Of a DNA stretch of 64,000 nt, positions 51,052 through 59,379 are shown piece after piece. The DNA is from Trebonia kvetii (GTDB lineage Bacteria; Actinomycetota; Actinomycetes; Streptosporangiales; Streptosporangiaceae). Numbering within the stretch: position 1 is the stretch's first letter; the number at the start of each line of letters is the position of its first letter. The notes beneath the pieces are model-generated. The model saw nothing but the letters and a program-made list of their open reading frames with translations, had not been told where the DNA came from and ran no database searches. Where the stretch lies: contig NZ_RPFW01000012.1 in the NCBI RefSeq assembly GCF_007827045.1, forward strand, positions 1 to 64,000. The letters are read 5' to 3'. The position numbers and the translations under genes are program-made.

Positions 51052-52020
51052 ATGACTGCTGGGCACAGTGACCGTCGGCCGGTGCGGATCAAGCGCAGGG
51101 GCAGGCACGCAAGCCCCTCACAGGTTGAGAAGGTCGCCCAGCAAGCGGGGAAGGCGGCGCCCGCTGTCGCCATCGCCGGCGCGCTGGTCGCGGCCCCCAC
51201 GGCACAGGCACTGGCGAGCACCGCCGCCCCGGCCACGGCCGCGGCGCAGATGCACGAGACAGCGGCAACCATCTTCACGGAAATCACCACTACCGGCCCC
51301 GCGGTCACCGGGGCGATGCTCGACTCATTCGCCACCCGCTCTGTCACCGTCGCCACCGCGAGCACCGCACGCCACGCCGCGGTGGCCAAGAGCACCTATT
51401 ACACGGTCCGCAGCGGCGACTCGCTGTCCACGATCGCGCAGCGGTTCTACCACAAGGCGGCGGACTGGCAGTACCTGTACCACGAGAACGAGAAGAAGAT
51501 CGCCGACCCGGAGTCCATCGACGCGGGCGAGCGGCTCTTCATCCCCGCCACGGTGCCTGCCAGCTTCAAGCCGACCGCCTACACGCCGAAGCACGCGGCG
51601 AGCACGCCCGCGCCGAGCACGGCGAGCAGCAGCGGCAGCACGAGCAGCAGCGGGAGCGGCAGCGGCCAGAGCAGCAGCACGCCGGCCACCACCGACAGCA
51701 CCGTGGTCACGCAGTCCGCCCCCGCCCCGCAGGGCAGCTACAGCTGCTCCGCGCTCGAGCAGCTCTGGGACTCGGCGGGCGGCAACCCGTCCGACGCGTT
51801 CATGGCCGCGGAAATCGCGATGGCCGAGTCGGGCGGCAACCCGAACGCGATCAGCCCGACCTCCGACTACGGCCTGTGGCAGATCAACGCGTCGAACGGC
51901 TCGCTTGCTACCCTCGACCCCTATGCCAACGCGAAGTCGGCGATCGCCCTGTCCGGCAACGGCACCAACTGGGGCCCGTGGACCACGTACACCAGCGGTG
52001 CCTACTCAGGAAAGTGCTGA
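51052..52020 (+). CDS. Secreted LysM and lysozyme-like (transglycosylase) protein
   Basis: A 322-residue exported wall enzyme. A basic start and a signal-like segment (APAVAIAGALVAAPTAQALA) precede a LysM domain (TYYTVRSGDSLSTIAQRFYHKAADWQYLYHENEKKIADPESIDAGERLFIP). A Ser/Gly linker and a C-terminal lysozyme-like domain follow (DAFMAAEIAMAESGGNPNAISPTSDYGLWQINAS), with the catalytic Glu in AESGGN. It should cut peptidoglycan glycan strands. ATG 51052 has GGGGAG upstream. Confidence 0.88.
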   Translation: MTAGHSDRRPVRIKRRGRHASPSQVEKVAQQAGKAAPAVAIAGALVAAPTAQALASTAAPATAAAQMHETAATIFTEITTTGPAVTGAMLDSFATRSVTVATASTARHAAVAKSTYYTVRSGDSLSTIAQRFYHKAADWQYLYHENEKKIADPESIDAGERLFIPATVPASFKPTAYTPKHAASTPAPSTASSSGSTSSSGSGSGQSSSTPATTDSTVVTQSAPAPQGSYSCSALEQLWDSAGGNPSDAFMAAEIAMAESGGNPNAISPTSDYGLWQINASNGSLATLDPYANAKSAIALSGNGTNWGPWTTYTSGAYSGKC

Positions 52021-52050
52021 TCCGGGCTGGGAGCTGATCCAGAACAGGGA

Positions 52051-52494
52051 TCAGCTGGCCGCGAGGGCTTCCTTGATGCCGAGCCGCGCCAGTTCGTCGG
52101 CGCGCTCGTTACCCGGATCGCCGGCGTGGCCCTTCACCCAGTGCCAGGAGACGTCGTGCGGCGCCATCGCCGCGACCAGGCGCTGCCACAGGTCCACGTT
52201 CTTGACCGGCTGCTTGGCCGCGGTCTTCCAGCCGTTGCGCTGCCAGCCGGGCAGCCACTTGGTGATCCCGTCGAGTACATACTTGCTGTCGGTGTAAATG
52301 TCCACGGGCACGGGCCTGGTCAGCGCCTCAAGCGCGGATATGGCGGCGAGCAGCTCCATCCGGTTGTTGGTGGTGGAGCGCTCGCCGCCGTGCATTTCCC
52401 TGACCGTGCTGCCGTACCGGAGTATCGCGCCCCAGCCGCCGGGCCCTGGGTTCCCGCTGCACGCTCCGTCGGTGTAGATAACGGCTTGGCTCAT
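52051..52494 (-). CDS. rnhA: Ribonuclease HI
   Basis: A 147-residue RNase HI. The four metal-binding acids are visible: Asp in IYTDGACSGNPGPGGWG, Glu in NNRMELLAA, Asp in DIYTDSKYVLDGI and Asp in GNERADELA; the basic loop and WVKGHAGDPGN are intact. It removes RNA from RNA-DNA hybrids in the cytoplasm. It is divergent from the amidohydrolase gene with a 50-bp gap. Confidence 0.94.
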   Translation of the reverse strand: MSQAVIYTDGACSGNPGPGGWGAILRYGSTVREMHGGERSTTNNRMELLAAISALEALTRPVPVDIYTDSKYVLDGITKWLPGWQRNGWKTAAKQPVKNVDLWQRLVAAMAPHDVSWHWVKGHAGDPGNERADELARLGIKEALAAS

Positions 52495-52544
52495 GTGCGA
52501 AGGCTATCGCCGCCGCGCAGGTCAGGCGGATAACATCCCGGTTT

Positions 52545-54245
52545 ATGACCATTGGCGGGAACACCCGCGGCAAGGACGCGGAGCTTGTCCTCGTCAACGG
52601 GAAGATCCGGACGCCGGCGCACCCGTCCGGATTCGTGCGTGCTGCCGCGGTCAGCGGCGGCGTGATCGGCCGCCTCGGCAGCGACGACGACATCCGCGAG
52701 CTCATCGGGCCGTTCACCCGGGTGATCGACCTGCGCGGCAGGCTCGCCATCCCCGCCTTCGGCGACGGGCACATTCACCCCGTACAGGGCGGCCTCGAGT
52801 CGCTGCGCTGCAATCTCACCGAGATGCGGAGCAGGCAGGACTACCTGGCGGCGATCGCCGCCTACAGCGAGACGCTGCCGCCAGGCGCCTGGGTGCTCGG
52901 CGGCGGCTGGTCGATGCCCGCCTTCCCCGGCGGAACGCCGCTGGCCGCGGACCTGGACGCGGTCACGGGCGGGCGGCCCGCGTTCCTGCCCAACCGCGAC
53001 CACCACAGCGCCTGGGTGAACACCATGGCGCTGGCCATCGCCGACGTCACCAGGGACACCCCGGATCCGGGTGACGGGCGGATCGAGCGCGATCACGCGG
53101 GCAACCCGACGGGCGCGCTGCACGACGGCGCGATGCGGCTCGTGGCCGACTACGTGCCGCCGCCAACCCAGGCCGAGCTGATCGCCGGGCTGCTCGCCGC
53201 CCAGCGCTACCTGCACTCGATCGGCATCACCAGCATCCAGGACGCGTGCGTCGGCGAGGCGGGCGAGATCGGCATGCCCGACGCGTTCGCCGCCTACCGG
53301 CGCGCCGCCGCGGACCGGCTGCTGACCTGCCGCGTCACCGGGGCGCAGTGGTGGGACCGGTCCCGCGGCCTGCACCAGCTCGACACCCTGCTCGCCCGTA
53401 GGGAGGAGGCGGACGGCGGCGGCTACTTCCGCGCCACCTCGGTGAAGCTGATGCTCGACGGCGTCTGCGAGACGTTCACCGCCGCGATGCGCGCACCATA
53501 CCTGGACGGCCACGGGCACGCCACGGCGCACGCCGGGTCGCTGTTCATCGAGCCGGACGAGCTGGCGGAAATCGTCGGCCGGCTCGCCGACCTCGGCTTC
53601 CAGATGCACTTCCACGCGATCGGCGACCGCGCCGTCACCGCGGCGCTTGACGCGCTCGCCACCCTGCCCGCCCCGCTGCGGACGGCCGGCCGCCATCACA
53701 TCGCGCACCTTCAGTTCGTGGATCCCGCCGACCTCGGGCGGTTCGCCCCACTCGGCGTCACCGCCAATTTCCAGCCGCTCTGGGCCTGCAAGGACGAGCA
53801 GAACGACCAGCTCACGGTCCCGTTCGTGGGCAAGGAGCGGGCGGACTGGCAGTACCGGATCGGCTCGCTGCTCCGGCTGGGCGCGCGCGTCGCGTTCGGC
53901 AGCGACTGGCCGGTGTCAAGCGCCGACCCGCTGCAGGAGCTGCACGTGGCGGTCAACAGGACGCTCTCGACCCGGCTTGGCGATCCTGGCTCCGTGGAGA
54001 CGACCATCCCGCTGCTGCCCGCCGAGGCGATCAGCGTGCAGGCGGCGGTCGACGCCTTCACCAGAGGCGTCGCCTACCTGAACCACGAGGAGGACATGGC
54101 GGGCACCCTGAAGCCCGGCAAGGTCGCCGACGTCGCGGTTCTCGACCAGGACATCTTCGCCGTCCCCGCCAGCGCGATCGGCAATTCGTCGGTCGTGCTG
54201 ACGGTGGCGAGCGGACAGGTCGTGCACGGCGAGCAGGAGACCTGA
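52545..54245 (+). CDS. Amidohydrolase family protein (YtcJ-like)
   Basis: A 566-residue amidohydrolase 3 enzyme. Metal ligands are in FGDGHIHPVQGG (HxH), MHFHAIGDRAVTAALDAL and FGSDWPVSSADPLQEL. LVNGKIRTPAHPSGFVRAAAVSGG at the start and TLKPGKVADVAVLDQD at the end form the small beta domain. YtcJ-like enzymes hydrolyse amide bonds of poorly known substrates. It is preceded by rnhA on the opposite strand. Confidence 0.88.
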   Translation: MTIGGNTRGKDAELVLVNGKIRTPAHPSGFVRAAAVSGGVIGRLGSDDDIRELIGPFTRVIDLRGRLAIPAFGDGHIHPVQGGLESLRCNLTEMRSRQDYLAAIAAYSETLPPGAWVLGGGWSMPAFPGGTPLAADLDAVTGGRPAFLPNRDHHSAWVNTMALAIADVTRDTPDPGDGRIERDHAGNPTGALHDGAMRLVADYVPPPTQAELIAGLLAAQRYLHSIGITSIQDACVGEAGEIGMPDAFAAYRRAAADRLLTCRVTGAQWWDRSRGLHQLDTLLARREEADGGGYFRATSVKLMLDGVCETFTAAMRAPYLDGHGHATAHAGSLFIEPDELAEIVGRLADLGFQMHFHAIGDRAVTAALDALATLPAPLRTAGRHHIAHLQFVDPADLGRFAPLGVTANFQPLWACKDEQNDQLTVPFVGKERADWQYRIGSLLRLGARVAFGSDWPVSSADPLQELHVAVNRTLSTRLGDPGSVETTIPLLPAEAISVQAAVDAFTRGVAYLNHEEDMAGTLKPGKVADVAVLDQDIFAVPASAIGNSSVVLTVASGQVVHGEQET

Positions 54246-54313
54246 CCGGTAACCCCGCAGACGAGAAGACACGCCGGTGAACACGCGGCCCCGGCCGTGA
54301 CCCAGCCGAGATC

Positions 54314-55267
54314 ATGTGCTGTATTTGTAGCGTGTTCAACGCGCTGCCATCGCCGGGGTCAGAAGACCCCGCGGACCTTGCCGTTCTCGCCGGGCTCCGG
54401 GTTGTGGATGACGATGACGACGATCCCGTGCTGCTCTGGCCGGACGGGACGCCTGTCGACACGTGGCGGGAGGAATACCCGTACGACGAGCGGATGACCC
54501 GGGACTACTACGACCACCACAAGCGGCTGCTGCAGATCGAGCTCGTCAAGTTCCAGAACTGGGTGAAGGACACCGGGCAGCGGATCGTCATCGTCTTCGA
54601 GGGACGCGACGCGGCGGGCAAGGGCGGCACGATCAAGCGGTTCACCGAGCATCTCAACCCGCGCGGCGCGCGCACCGTCGCGCTGGTCAAGCCGACGGAA
54701 ACCGAACGGACCCAGTGGTACTTCCAGCGCTACGTGACGCACCTGCCGTCGGCCGGCGAGATCGTCATGTTCGACCGGTCCTGGTACAACCGGGCCGGAG
54801 TCGAGCGGGTGATGGGCTTCTGCTCGCCCGAGGAGTACGTGGAGTTCATGCGGGAGGCGCCCGAGTTCGAGCGGATGCTGGTGCACTCCGGGCTGAACCT
54901 GACCAAGTTCTGGTTCTCGGTCACCCGCTCGGAGCAGCGGACCCGGTTCGTGATCCGGCAGGTCGACCCGGTGCGGCAGTGGAAGCTATCCCCGATGGAC
55001 ATCCAGTCGCTGGACAAATGGGATGATTACACCGAGGCTAAGGAAGCGATGTTCTTCTATACCGACACGGCTGACGCGCCGTGGACGGTGGTGAAGTCCA
55101 ACGACAAGAAGCGCGCCAGGCTCGAGGCAATCAGGCACGTACTCGAGCAGTTCGAGTACGACGGCAAGGACGCCGAGGTCGTTGGCAAGCCGGACCGGAG
55201 GATCATCGGGCCGTCGGCGCTGCTGTCCGAGCAGACGTCACTGCAGACTTTCACGAGGTTGGCATGA
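54314..55267 (+). CDS. ppk2: Polyphosphate kinase 2
   Basis: A PPK2 of 317 residues if it starts at ATG 54314. Walker A is VFEGRDAAGKGGTIKRFTEH, the lid and Walker B include VMFDRSWYNRAGVERVMGF, and LDKWDDYTEAKEAMFFYTDT is characteristic. It transfers phosphate between polyphosphate and nucleotides. The N-terminal 40 residues are unusual: MCCICSV and a DDDDDD run; the true start may be a later GTG. Its stop overlaps the ATG of the PPOX gene. Confidence 0.9.
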   Translation: MCCICSVFNALPSPGSEDPADLAVLAGLRVVDDDDDDPVLLWPDGTPVDTWREEYPYDERMTRDYYDHHKRLLQIELVKFQNWVKDTGQRIVIVFEGRDAAGKGGTIKRFTEHLNPRGARTVALVKPTETERTQWYFQRYVTHLPSAGEIVMFDRSWYNRAGVERVMGFCSPEEYVEFMREAPEFERMLVHSGLNLTKFWFSVTRSEQRTRFVIRQVDPVRQWKLSPMDIQSLDKWDDYTEAKEAMFFYTDTADAPWTVVKSNDKKRARLEAIRHVLEQFEYDGKDAEVVGKPDRRIIGPSALLSEQTSLQTFTRLA

Positions 55268-55914
55268 CACAGCAGGAAGTGACCGAGACCGTTTCCGAGA
55301 TCACGACCCCCGAGGAACTTCGCGAGGCGCTCGGCGGTTACCCGAGCGGACGCGCCGTCACCAAAGAGCGGCCGGCGCTGCACCCGCTGCAGATCGAGTG
55401 GCTGCACGCCTCGCCGTTCTGCGTGCTCGCGACCTCGGACGCGGACGGCAACTGCGACGCGTCACCGAAGGGCGACCCGGCCGGACACCTGATCCACGTG
55501 CTCGACCCGAACACCGTGGTGATCGCCGAACGGCCCGGCAACAAGAGGGCCGACGGCTACCTGAACATCCTGTCCAACCCGCACGTCGGGCTCCTCGCGC
55601 TGATCCCCGGACGCAACGACACGCTGCGCATCAACGGCCGGGCGCGACTGGTGCGCGACGCACCCTGGTTCGACGAGCTTGCAGTGCGCGGCAAGCGGCC
55701 GATCCTCGCCGTCGTGATCGAGATCGAGACGGTCTTCTCGCACTGCCCGAAGGCGTTCATGCGGTCCGGGCTGTGGGAGCCGGAGTCATGGCCGTCCATC
55801 GAGGACATGCCGTCGGTGGCCGCGCTGTGCAAGGCCGTGCAGAACCCGGCGGAGACGCTTGAGGAGCTAGAGGCGTACTACGCCAAGCCGAACTACTCAG
55901 GCATGCTCTACTAG
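55264..55914 (+). CDS. Pyridoxamine 5'-phosphate oxidase-family FMN protein (MSMEG_1061-like)
   Basis: A 216-residue split-barrel flavoprotein. LATSDADGNCDASPKGDPAG and LRINGRARLVRDAPW and VFSHCPKAFMRSGLW belong to the MSMEG_1061-like PPOX subgroup, which binds FMN or F420 and reduces small molecules. Its ATG is overlapped by the ppk2 stop (ATGA), so it is translationally coupled to ppk2. The substrate is unknown. Confidence 0.85.
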   Translation: MTQQEVTETVSEITTPEELREALGGYPSGRAVTKERPALHPLQIEWLHASPFCVLATSDADGNCDASPKGDPAGHLIHVLDPNTVVIAERPGNKRADGYLNILSNPHVGLLALIPGRNDTLRINGRARLVRDAPWFDELAVRGKRPILAVVIEIETVFSHCPKAFMRSGLWEPESWPSIEDMPSVAALCKAVQNPAETLEELEAYYAKPNYSGMLY

Positions 55915-55932
55915 CGCGACACTACCGCGACA

Positions 55933-56529
55933 CTAGCGCCCGTACTGGCGCCACAGGTCAGGGATCGTGACGCCCAGGTCAAGGAACAGGCGGCGCAGCA
56001 GCGGGACGGAGATGCCGATCACGTTGTTGTGATCGCCGTCGATCGAGTCGACGAACCAGCCGCCGAGCCCCTCGATGGTGAACGCGCCGGCCATGTTCAG
56101 CGGCTCGCCGGTGGCGACATACGCTGCGATCTCGTCGTCCGTCGGCGTGCCGAATCGCACCGTGGTCGCGGCCACGGCGGTGACCTGCTTACCGCTTGCC
56201 GCGTCAACCACGCAGTGGCCGGTGAACAACGTGCCGGTCTTGCCCGCCATCGCGTGCCAGCGGCCGATCGCCTCGGCCGGCGAGTCCGGCTTCCCGTACG
56301 CCCGCCCGTCCAGGTCGAGCATCGAGTCGCAGCCGATGACGAGCCCCTCGTCCAGGCCCGCGGCGACCGCGGCCGCCTTGGCCGCTGCGAGTAGCTGTGC
56401 CAGTTCTCCGGTGCCGGGCGCCGTGTAGGCGTCCTCGTCGACACCGCTGACGATGACCTCGGGATCGATGCCGGCCGCGCGCAGCACGGCGAGCCTGGCG
56501 GAGGACGCGGAAGCGAGAACAACACGCAC
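55933..56529 (-). CDS. maf: Maf-like nucleoside triphosphate pyrophosphatase
   Basis: A 198-residue Maf/HAM1-like protein. VLASASSARLAVLRAAGI is the conserved start, VIGCDSMLDLDGRAYGKP and SIDGDHNNVIGISVPLL complete the signature. The enzyme hydrolyses non-canonical NTPs (dTTP/UTP or m7GTP class) and may restrain septum formation. It is divergent from the Gfo/Idh/MocA gene at 56587. Confidence 0.9.
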   Translation of the reverse strand: MRVVLASASSARLAVLRAAGIDPEVIVSGVDEDAYTAPGTGELAQLLAAAKAAAVAAGLDEGLVIGCDSMLDLDGRAYGKPDSPAEAIGRWHAMAGKTGTLFTGHCVVDAASGKQVTAVAATTVRFGTPTDDEIAAYVATGEPLNMAGAFTIEGLGGWFVDSIDGDHNNVIGISVPLLRRLFLDLGVTIPDLWRQYGR

Positions 56530-56586
56530 GGCTCAGAACCTTAACGCGGACCGGGCGGCCAAGGTCGCCGGCATAGGATCTAAGCC

Positions 56587-57489
56587 ATGCGTTTCGGCCT
56601 CGTTGGTACCGGTTACTGGGCACAGATCACGCACGCTCCCGCCCTTGCGAGCACTCCGGGCGCGCAGCTCACCGCGGTCTGGGGACGCGACCCAGCCGCC
56701 GCGGCGGCGCTCGCGGAAAGCCACGGCGCGACCGCGCACGCGGACTTCGACGCGTTTCTCGGCAGCGTCGACGCGGTCGCGTTCGCCGTGCCGCCGCACA
56801 CCCAGGCGCCGCTGGCGGTCCGCGCCGCCCAGGCGGGCAAGCACCTGCTGCTCGAGAAGCCGATCGCGCTGTCGGCCGACGACGCGGACAAGCTCGCCGC
56901 CGCCGTCGAGGAGGCGGGGGTCGCCTCTGTCGTGTTCTTCACCTGGCGGTTCAACAACGAGATCCGCGCCTGGCTGACCGACGAGCAGGCCCGCGGCGGC
57001 TGGTCGGGACAGGGCTGGTCGGGCGGCGCGGCGATCTGGCTGGGCACCTCCAACCAGCCGGGTAACCCGTTCAACACGCCTTGGCGGCAGGAGAAGGGCG
57101 CGCTCTGGGATCTCGGCCCGCACCTGGTCGGCATGCTCTGGGCCTGTCTCGGCCCGGTCATCGAGGTGACCGCCGTCCAGGGCAAGGCGGATGTGGTGCA
57201 CCTGGTGCTGCGCCACCAGAACGGCGTGACCTCCACGGTGACCACGACGCAGTCCGCACCGGAGGCCGCGACCGGCGTCACGGTATTCGTCTGGGGCGAG
57301 GCCGGCCGGTCTGTCATGCCCGTCGAACTCGTCGACCCGGTCGCCGCATTGCGCGTCGCCGCCGCCGAGCTGATCGCGGAAGCGGCCGTCGACCGCCCGG
57401 CGCACCCGTGCGACGTCCGCTTCGGGCGGGAGATCACGAAGGTGCTGGCCGAGGCCGAGGCGCAGCTGCCCGTCCGCCCCGCCGAGTGA
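56587..57489 (+). CDS. Gfo/Idh/MocA family oxidoreductase
   Basis: A 300-residue NAD(P)-dependent oxidoreductase. The Rossmann start is FGLVGTGYWAQITHAPALASTPGAQL, followed by the sugar-dehydrogenase motif GKHLLLEKPIALSADDADKLA with the catalytic EKP. WDLGPHLVGMLWACLG contains the usual D-x3-H. The substrate is probably a sugar or polyol; there is no operon partner to tell which. Confidence 0.88.
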   Translation: MRFGLVGTGYWAQITHAPALASTPGAQLTAVWGRDPAAAAALAESHGATAHADFDAFLGSVDAVAFAVPPHTQAPLAVRAAQAGKHLLLEKPIALSADDADKLAAAVEEAGVASVVFFTWRFNNEIRAWLTDEQARGGWSGQGWSGGAAIWLGTSNQPGNPFNTPWRQEKGALWDLGPHLVGMLWACLGPVIEVTAVQGKADVVHLVLRHQNGVTSTVTTTQSAPEAATGVTVFVWGEAGRSVMPVELVDPVAALRVAAAELIAEAAVDRPAHPCDVRFGREITKVLAEAEAQLPVRPAE

Positions 57490-57611
57490 GATCATCATCC
57501 CGAACGGGTTGTGCCCATTCCGTTCCGCCGACCGCTTTGCGCACAAGGTTCCCGTAACGCACAGGCGGGCCACTGTACCTGCGCACTGATGTACGCCTAG
57601 GCTTGGCTGAT

Positions 57612-58358
57612 ATGAGTAGCTCGCCCGCCGTCCCAGATCCACGCAACCTCCGCGCCTCAGACGCCGACCGGGAGCGCGTCGCGAACGTGCTTCGCGAGGC
57701 AGCCGGTGACGGACGGCTGACCATGGACGAGCTCGACGAGCGCCTCGACGCGGTGTTCGCGGCGAAGACCTACGCCGAGCTTGAGCCGATCACCCATGAC
57801 CTGCCCGCCCACCGCGACGCCCAGGCGCCGGTTCCCGCGCCGGCCGCCATGGCAGACCCGGCCCGCTTCGGCGGCGAGGGCAGCTCGAGCGGCGCGTTCG
57901 CCATCCTTGGCGGCTTCTCACGCAAGGGCGAGTGGACCGTACCCAAGAACTTCACCGCATTCGTCCTGCTAGGCGGCGGCGAGATCGACATGCGGGACGC
58001 CAGGTTCGCCGAGCGCGAGGTGACCATCCACGTGGTGGCGATCCTGGGCGGCGTCGAGATTGTCGTTCCCGAGGACGCAACCGTCCGGGTCACCGGCGCG
58101 GGAATCCTGGGCGCCTTCGAGCACTCGGACGCCGGGCCGGGCACCCCCGATGGCCCGGTGATCACCATCAACGGGGTGGCCCTCCTCGGCGGCGTGGACG
58201 TCAAGCGCAAGCCAACCGTCGAGGCCGCGCGGCAGGCGCGCCAGCTGCGCCACGAGGCCCGGCGAGAGCGCCTCGATGCCAGGCGGGACCTTCACCACGA
58301 CCACCGAGAGCTGCACAGGGACCGGCGCGACGCACGACGCTACGGCGAACTCGACTAA
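57612..58358 (+). CDS. DUF1707 domain protein with LiaF-like C-terminal domain
   Basis: A 248-residue protein. LRASDADRERVANVLREAAGDGRLTMDELDERLDAVFAAKTYAEL is the DUF1707 (SHOCT-like) module. The C-terminal part (FAILGGFSRKGEW, VLLGGGEIDMRDARF, HVVAILGGVEIVVPEDATV) matches the beta-strand repeats of LiaF-type cell-envelope stress proteins. It ends in a basic, His/Arg-rich tail. No membrane helix is present. ATG 57612 is chosen over TTG 57603. Probable role in envelope stress signalling. Confidence 0.85.
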   Translation: MSSSPAVPDPRNLRASDADRERVANVLREAAGDGRLTMDELDERLDAVFAAKTYAELEPITHDLPAHRDAQAPVPAPAAMADPARFGGEGSSSGAFAILGGFSRKGEWTVPKNFTAFVLLGGGEIDMRDARFAEREVTIHVVAILGGVEIVVPEDATVRVTGAGILGAFEHSDAGPGTPDGPVITINGVALLGGVDVKRKPTVEAARQARQLRHEARRERLDARRDLHHDHRELHRDRRDARRYGELD

Positions 58359-58660
58359 CGGGCTTCTGCCGCTAATTCCCTCGTAATCACGCAACATCTA
58401 CTATTTGCGGCTTGTCCGGCTTGCGTGCCAACCGCTCGTGGAACCGCTGCTGCGGGCGGCTCCCGGAGGCAAGCCGGCCAGTCATGCAGCGGCCCCTGCT
58501 CCCGACCTGCCCGTGCCTGACCTGCCCGTTCCAGGCGAACCGTAGGCGGTCCGCTCGGCGCAATGGGTGCGCAAATGCTTCGTGACGGGACGGCAACCAC
58601 GGCTGCTCACCATGGGCTGCAGGTCAGTCAGCACGTCGGGCAAGCAGGAGGGCAACCGCC
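58359..58660. other. Intergenic region before the riboflavin kinase gene
   Basis: These 302 bp are structured (several GC-rich dyads around 58420-58520) but lack the conserved blocks of an FMN riboswitch, which I looked for because of the gene behind it. No ORF with good bias is seen. Confidence 0.4.
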
Positions 58661-59353
58661 ATGAGCGCGCAGCTACCGGCCGAGCTGGACCCCCCCGCGG
58701 GCGGCCCGGCCGATGCGGTGGTCATCGAGGGGTTCGTCGAGCACGGGGATGAGCGCGGCCGGCAGCTCGGCTTCCCGACCGCCAATCTCCACGACGTATC
58801 AGCCGTGCCCCTCGATGGCGTGTACGCCGCGACTTTCCAGATCGACCCGGCCCGCAGCGGTCTCACCTACGTCGCCGCCGTGTCGGTTGGCCGCCGGCCG
58901 ACCTATTACGGTCGTGACGGGGTCCGGCTGCTCGAAGCGCACCTCCTTGACTTCCACGGCGATCTGTACGGCCGGCGGGTCCGGGTCGAGCTGCGGGTAC
59001 GCCTGCGCCCGCAGCACCGCTTCACCGACACCCCGACGCTGGTGCGCCAGTTGCGCCTGGACGTGGCGGCGACGAGAGCCTGGGCGATGAGCAACCGCCT
59101 TGAGCATCTGCTCACTCCCGTACCGGGCATGACCGCTGGGCGCAAGCACCGGGTCGGCCGTGCCCGCGGCATCGACCGGGCCGCCCGGGCCGACGTGCGT
59201 GACGCCCAGCGGATGGCCGCGATCGCACAGGTGGTCAGGGACACCGAGCCGCACCGGGTCTCGCACCCGCTGGTGTCCGAGCGCACCGGCATCCCGCTCG
59301 GCTACCTCAGGTGGCGTTTTCCCTCGGTGGCCGACCTCATCGCGCTGGGCTGA
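58661..59353 (+). CDS. Stand-alone riboflavin kinase with C-terminal extension
   Basis: A 230-residue protein. The riboflavin kinase fold is clear: GRQLGFPTANL (the Thr that binds Mg-ATP), LDGVYAATFQI, VSVGRRPTYYGRDG and LLDFHGDLYGRRVRVELRVRLR. The FAD synthetase half of RibF is absent. The last 70 residues (DAQRMAAIAQVVRDTEP to YLRWRFPSVADLIALG) look like a helix-turn-helix or helical tail. It makes FMN, which the two neighbouring monooxygenases need. ATG 58661 follows GGAGG. Confidence 0.88.
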   Translation: MSAQLPAELDPPAGGPADAVVIEGFVEHGDERGRQLGFPTANLHDVSAVPLDGVYAATFQIDPARSGLTYVAAVSVGRRPTYYGRDGVRLLEAHLLDFHGDLYGRRVRVELRVRLRPQHRFTDTPTLVRQLRLDVAATRAWAMSNRLEHLLTPVPGMTAGRKHRVGRARGIDRAARADVRDAQRMAAIAQVVRDTEPHRVSHPLVSERTGIPLGYLRWRFPSVADLIALG

Positions 59354-59379
59354 GCCCGGACCTGCCGCCCGCGCGCTGT

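Noticed and set aside
58359..58660. FMN riboswitch before the riboflavin kinase gene
   Set aside because: The region has hairpins but lacks the conserved FMN-aptamer segments.
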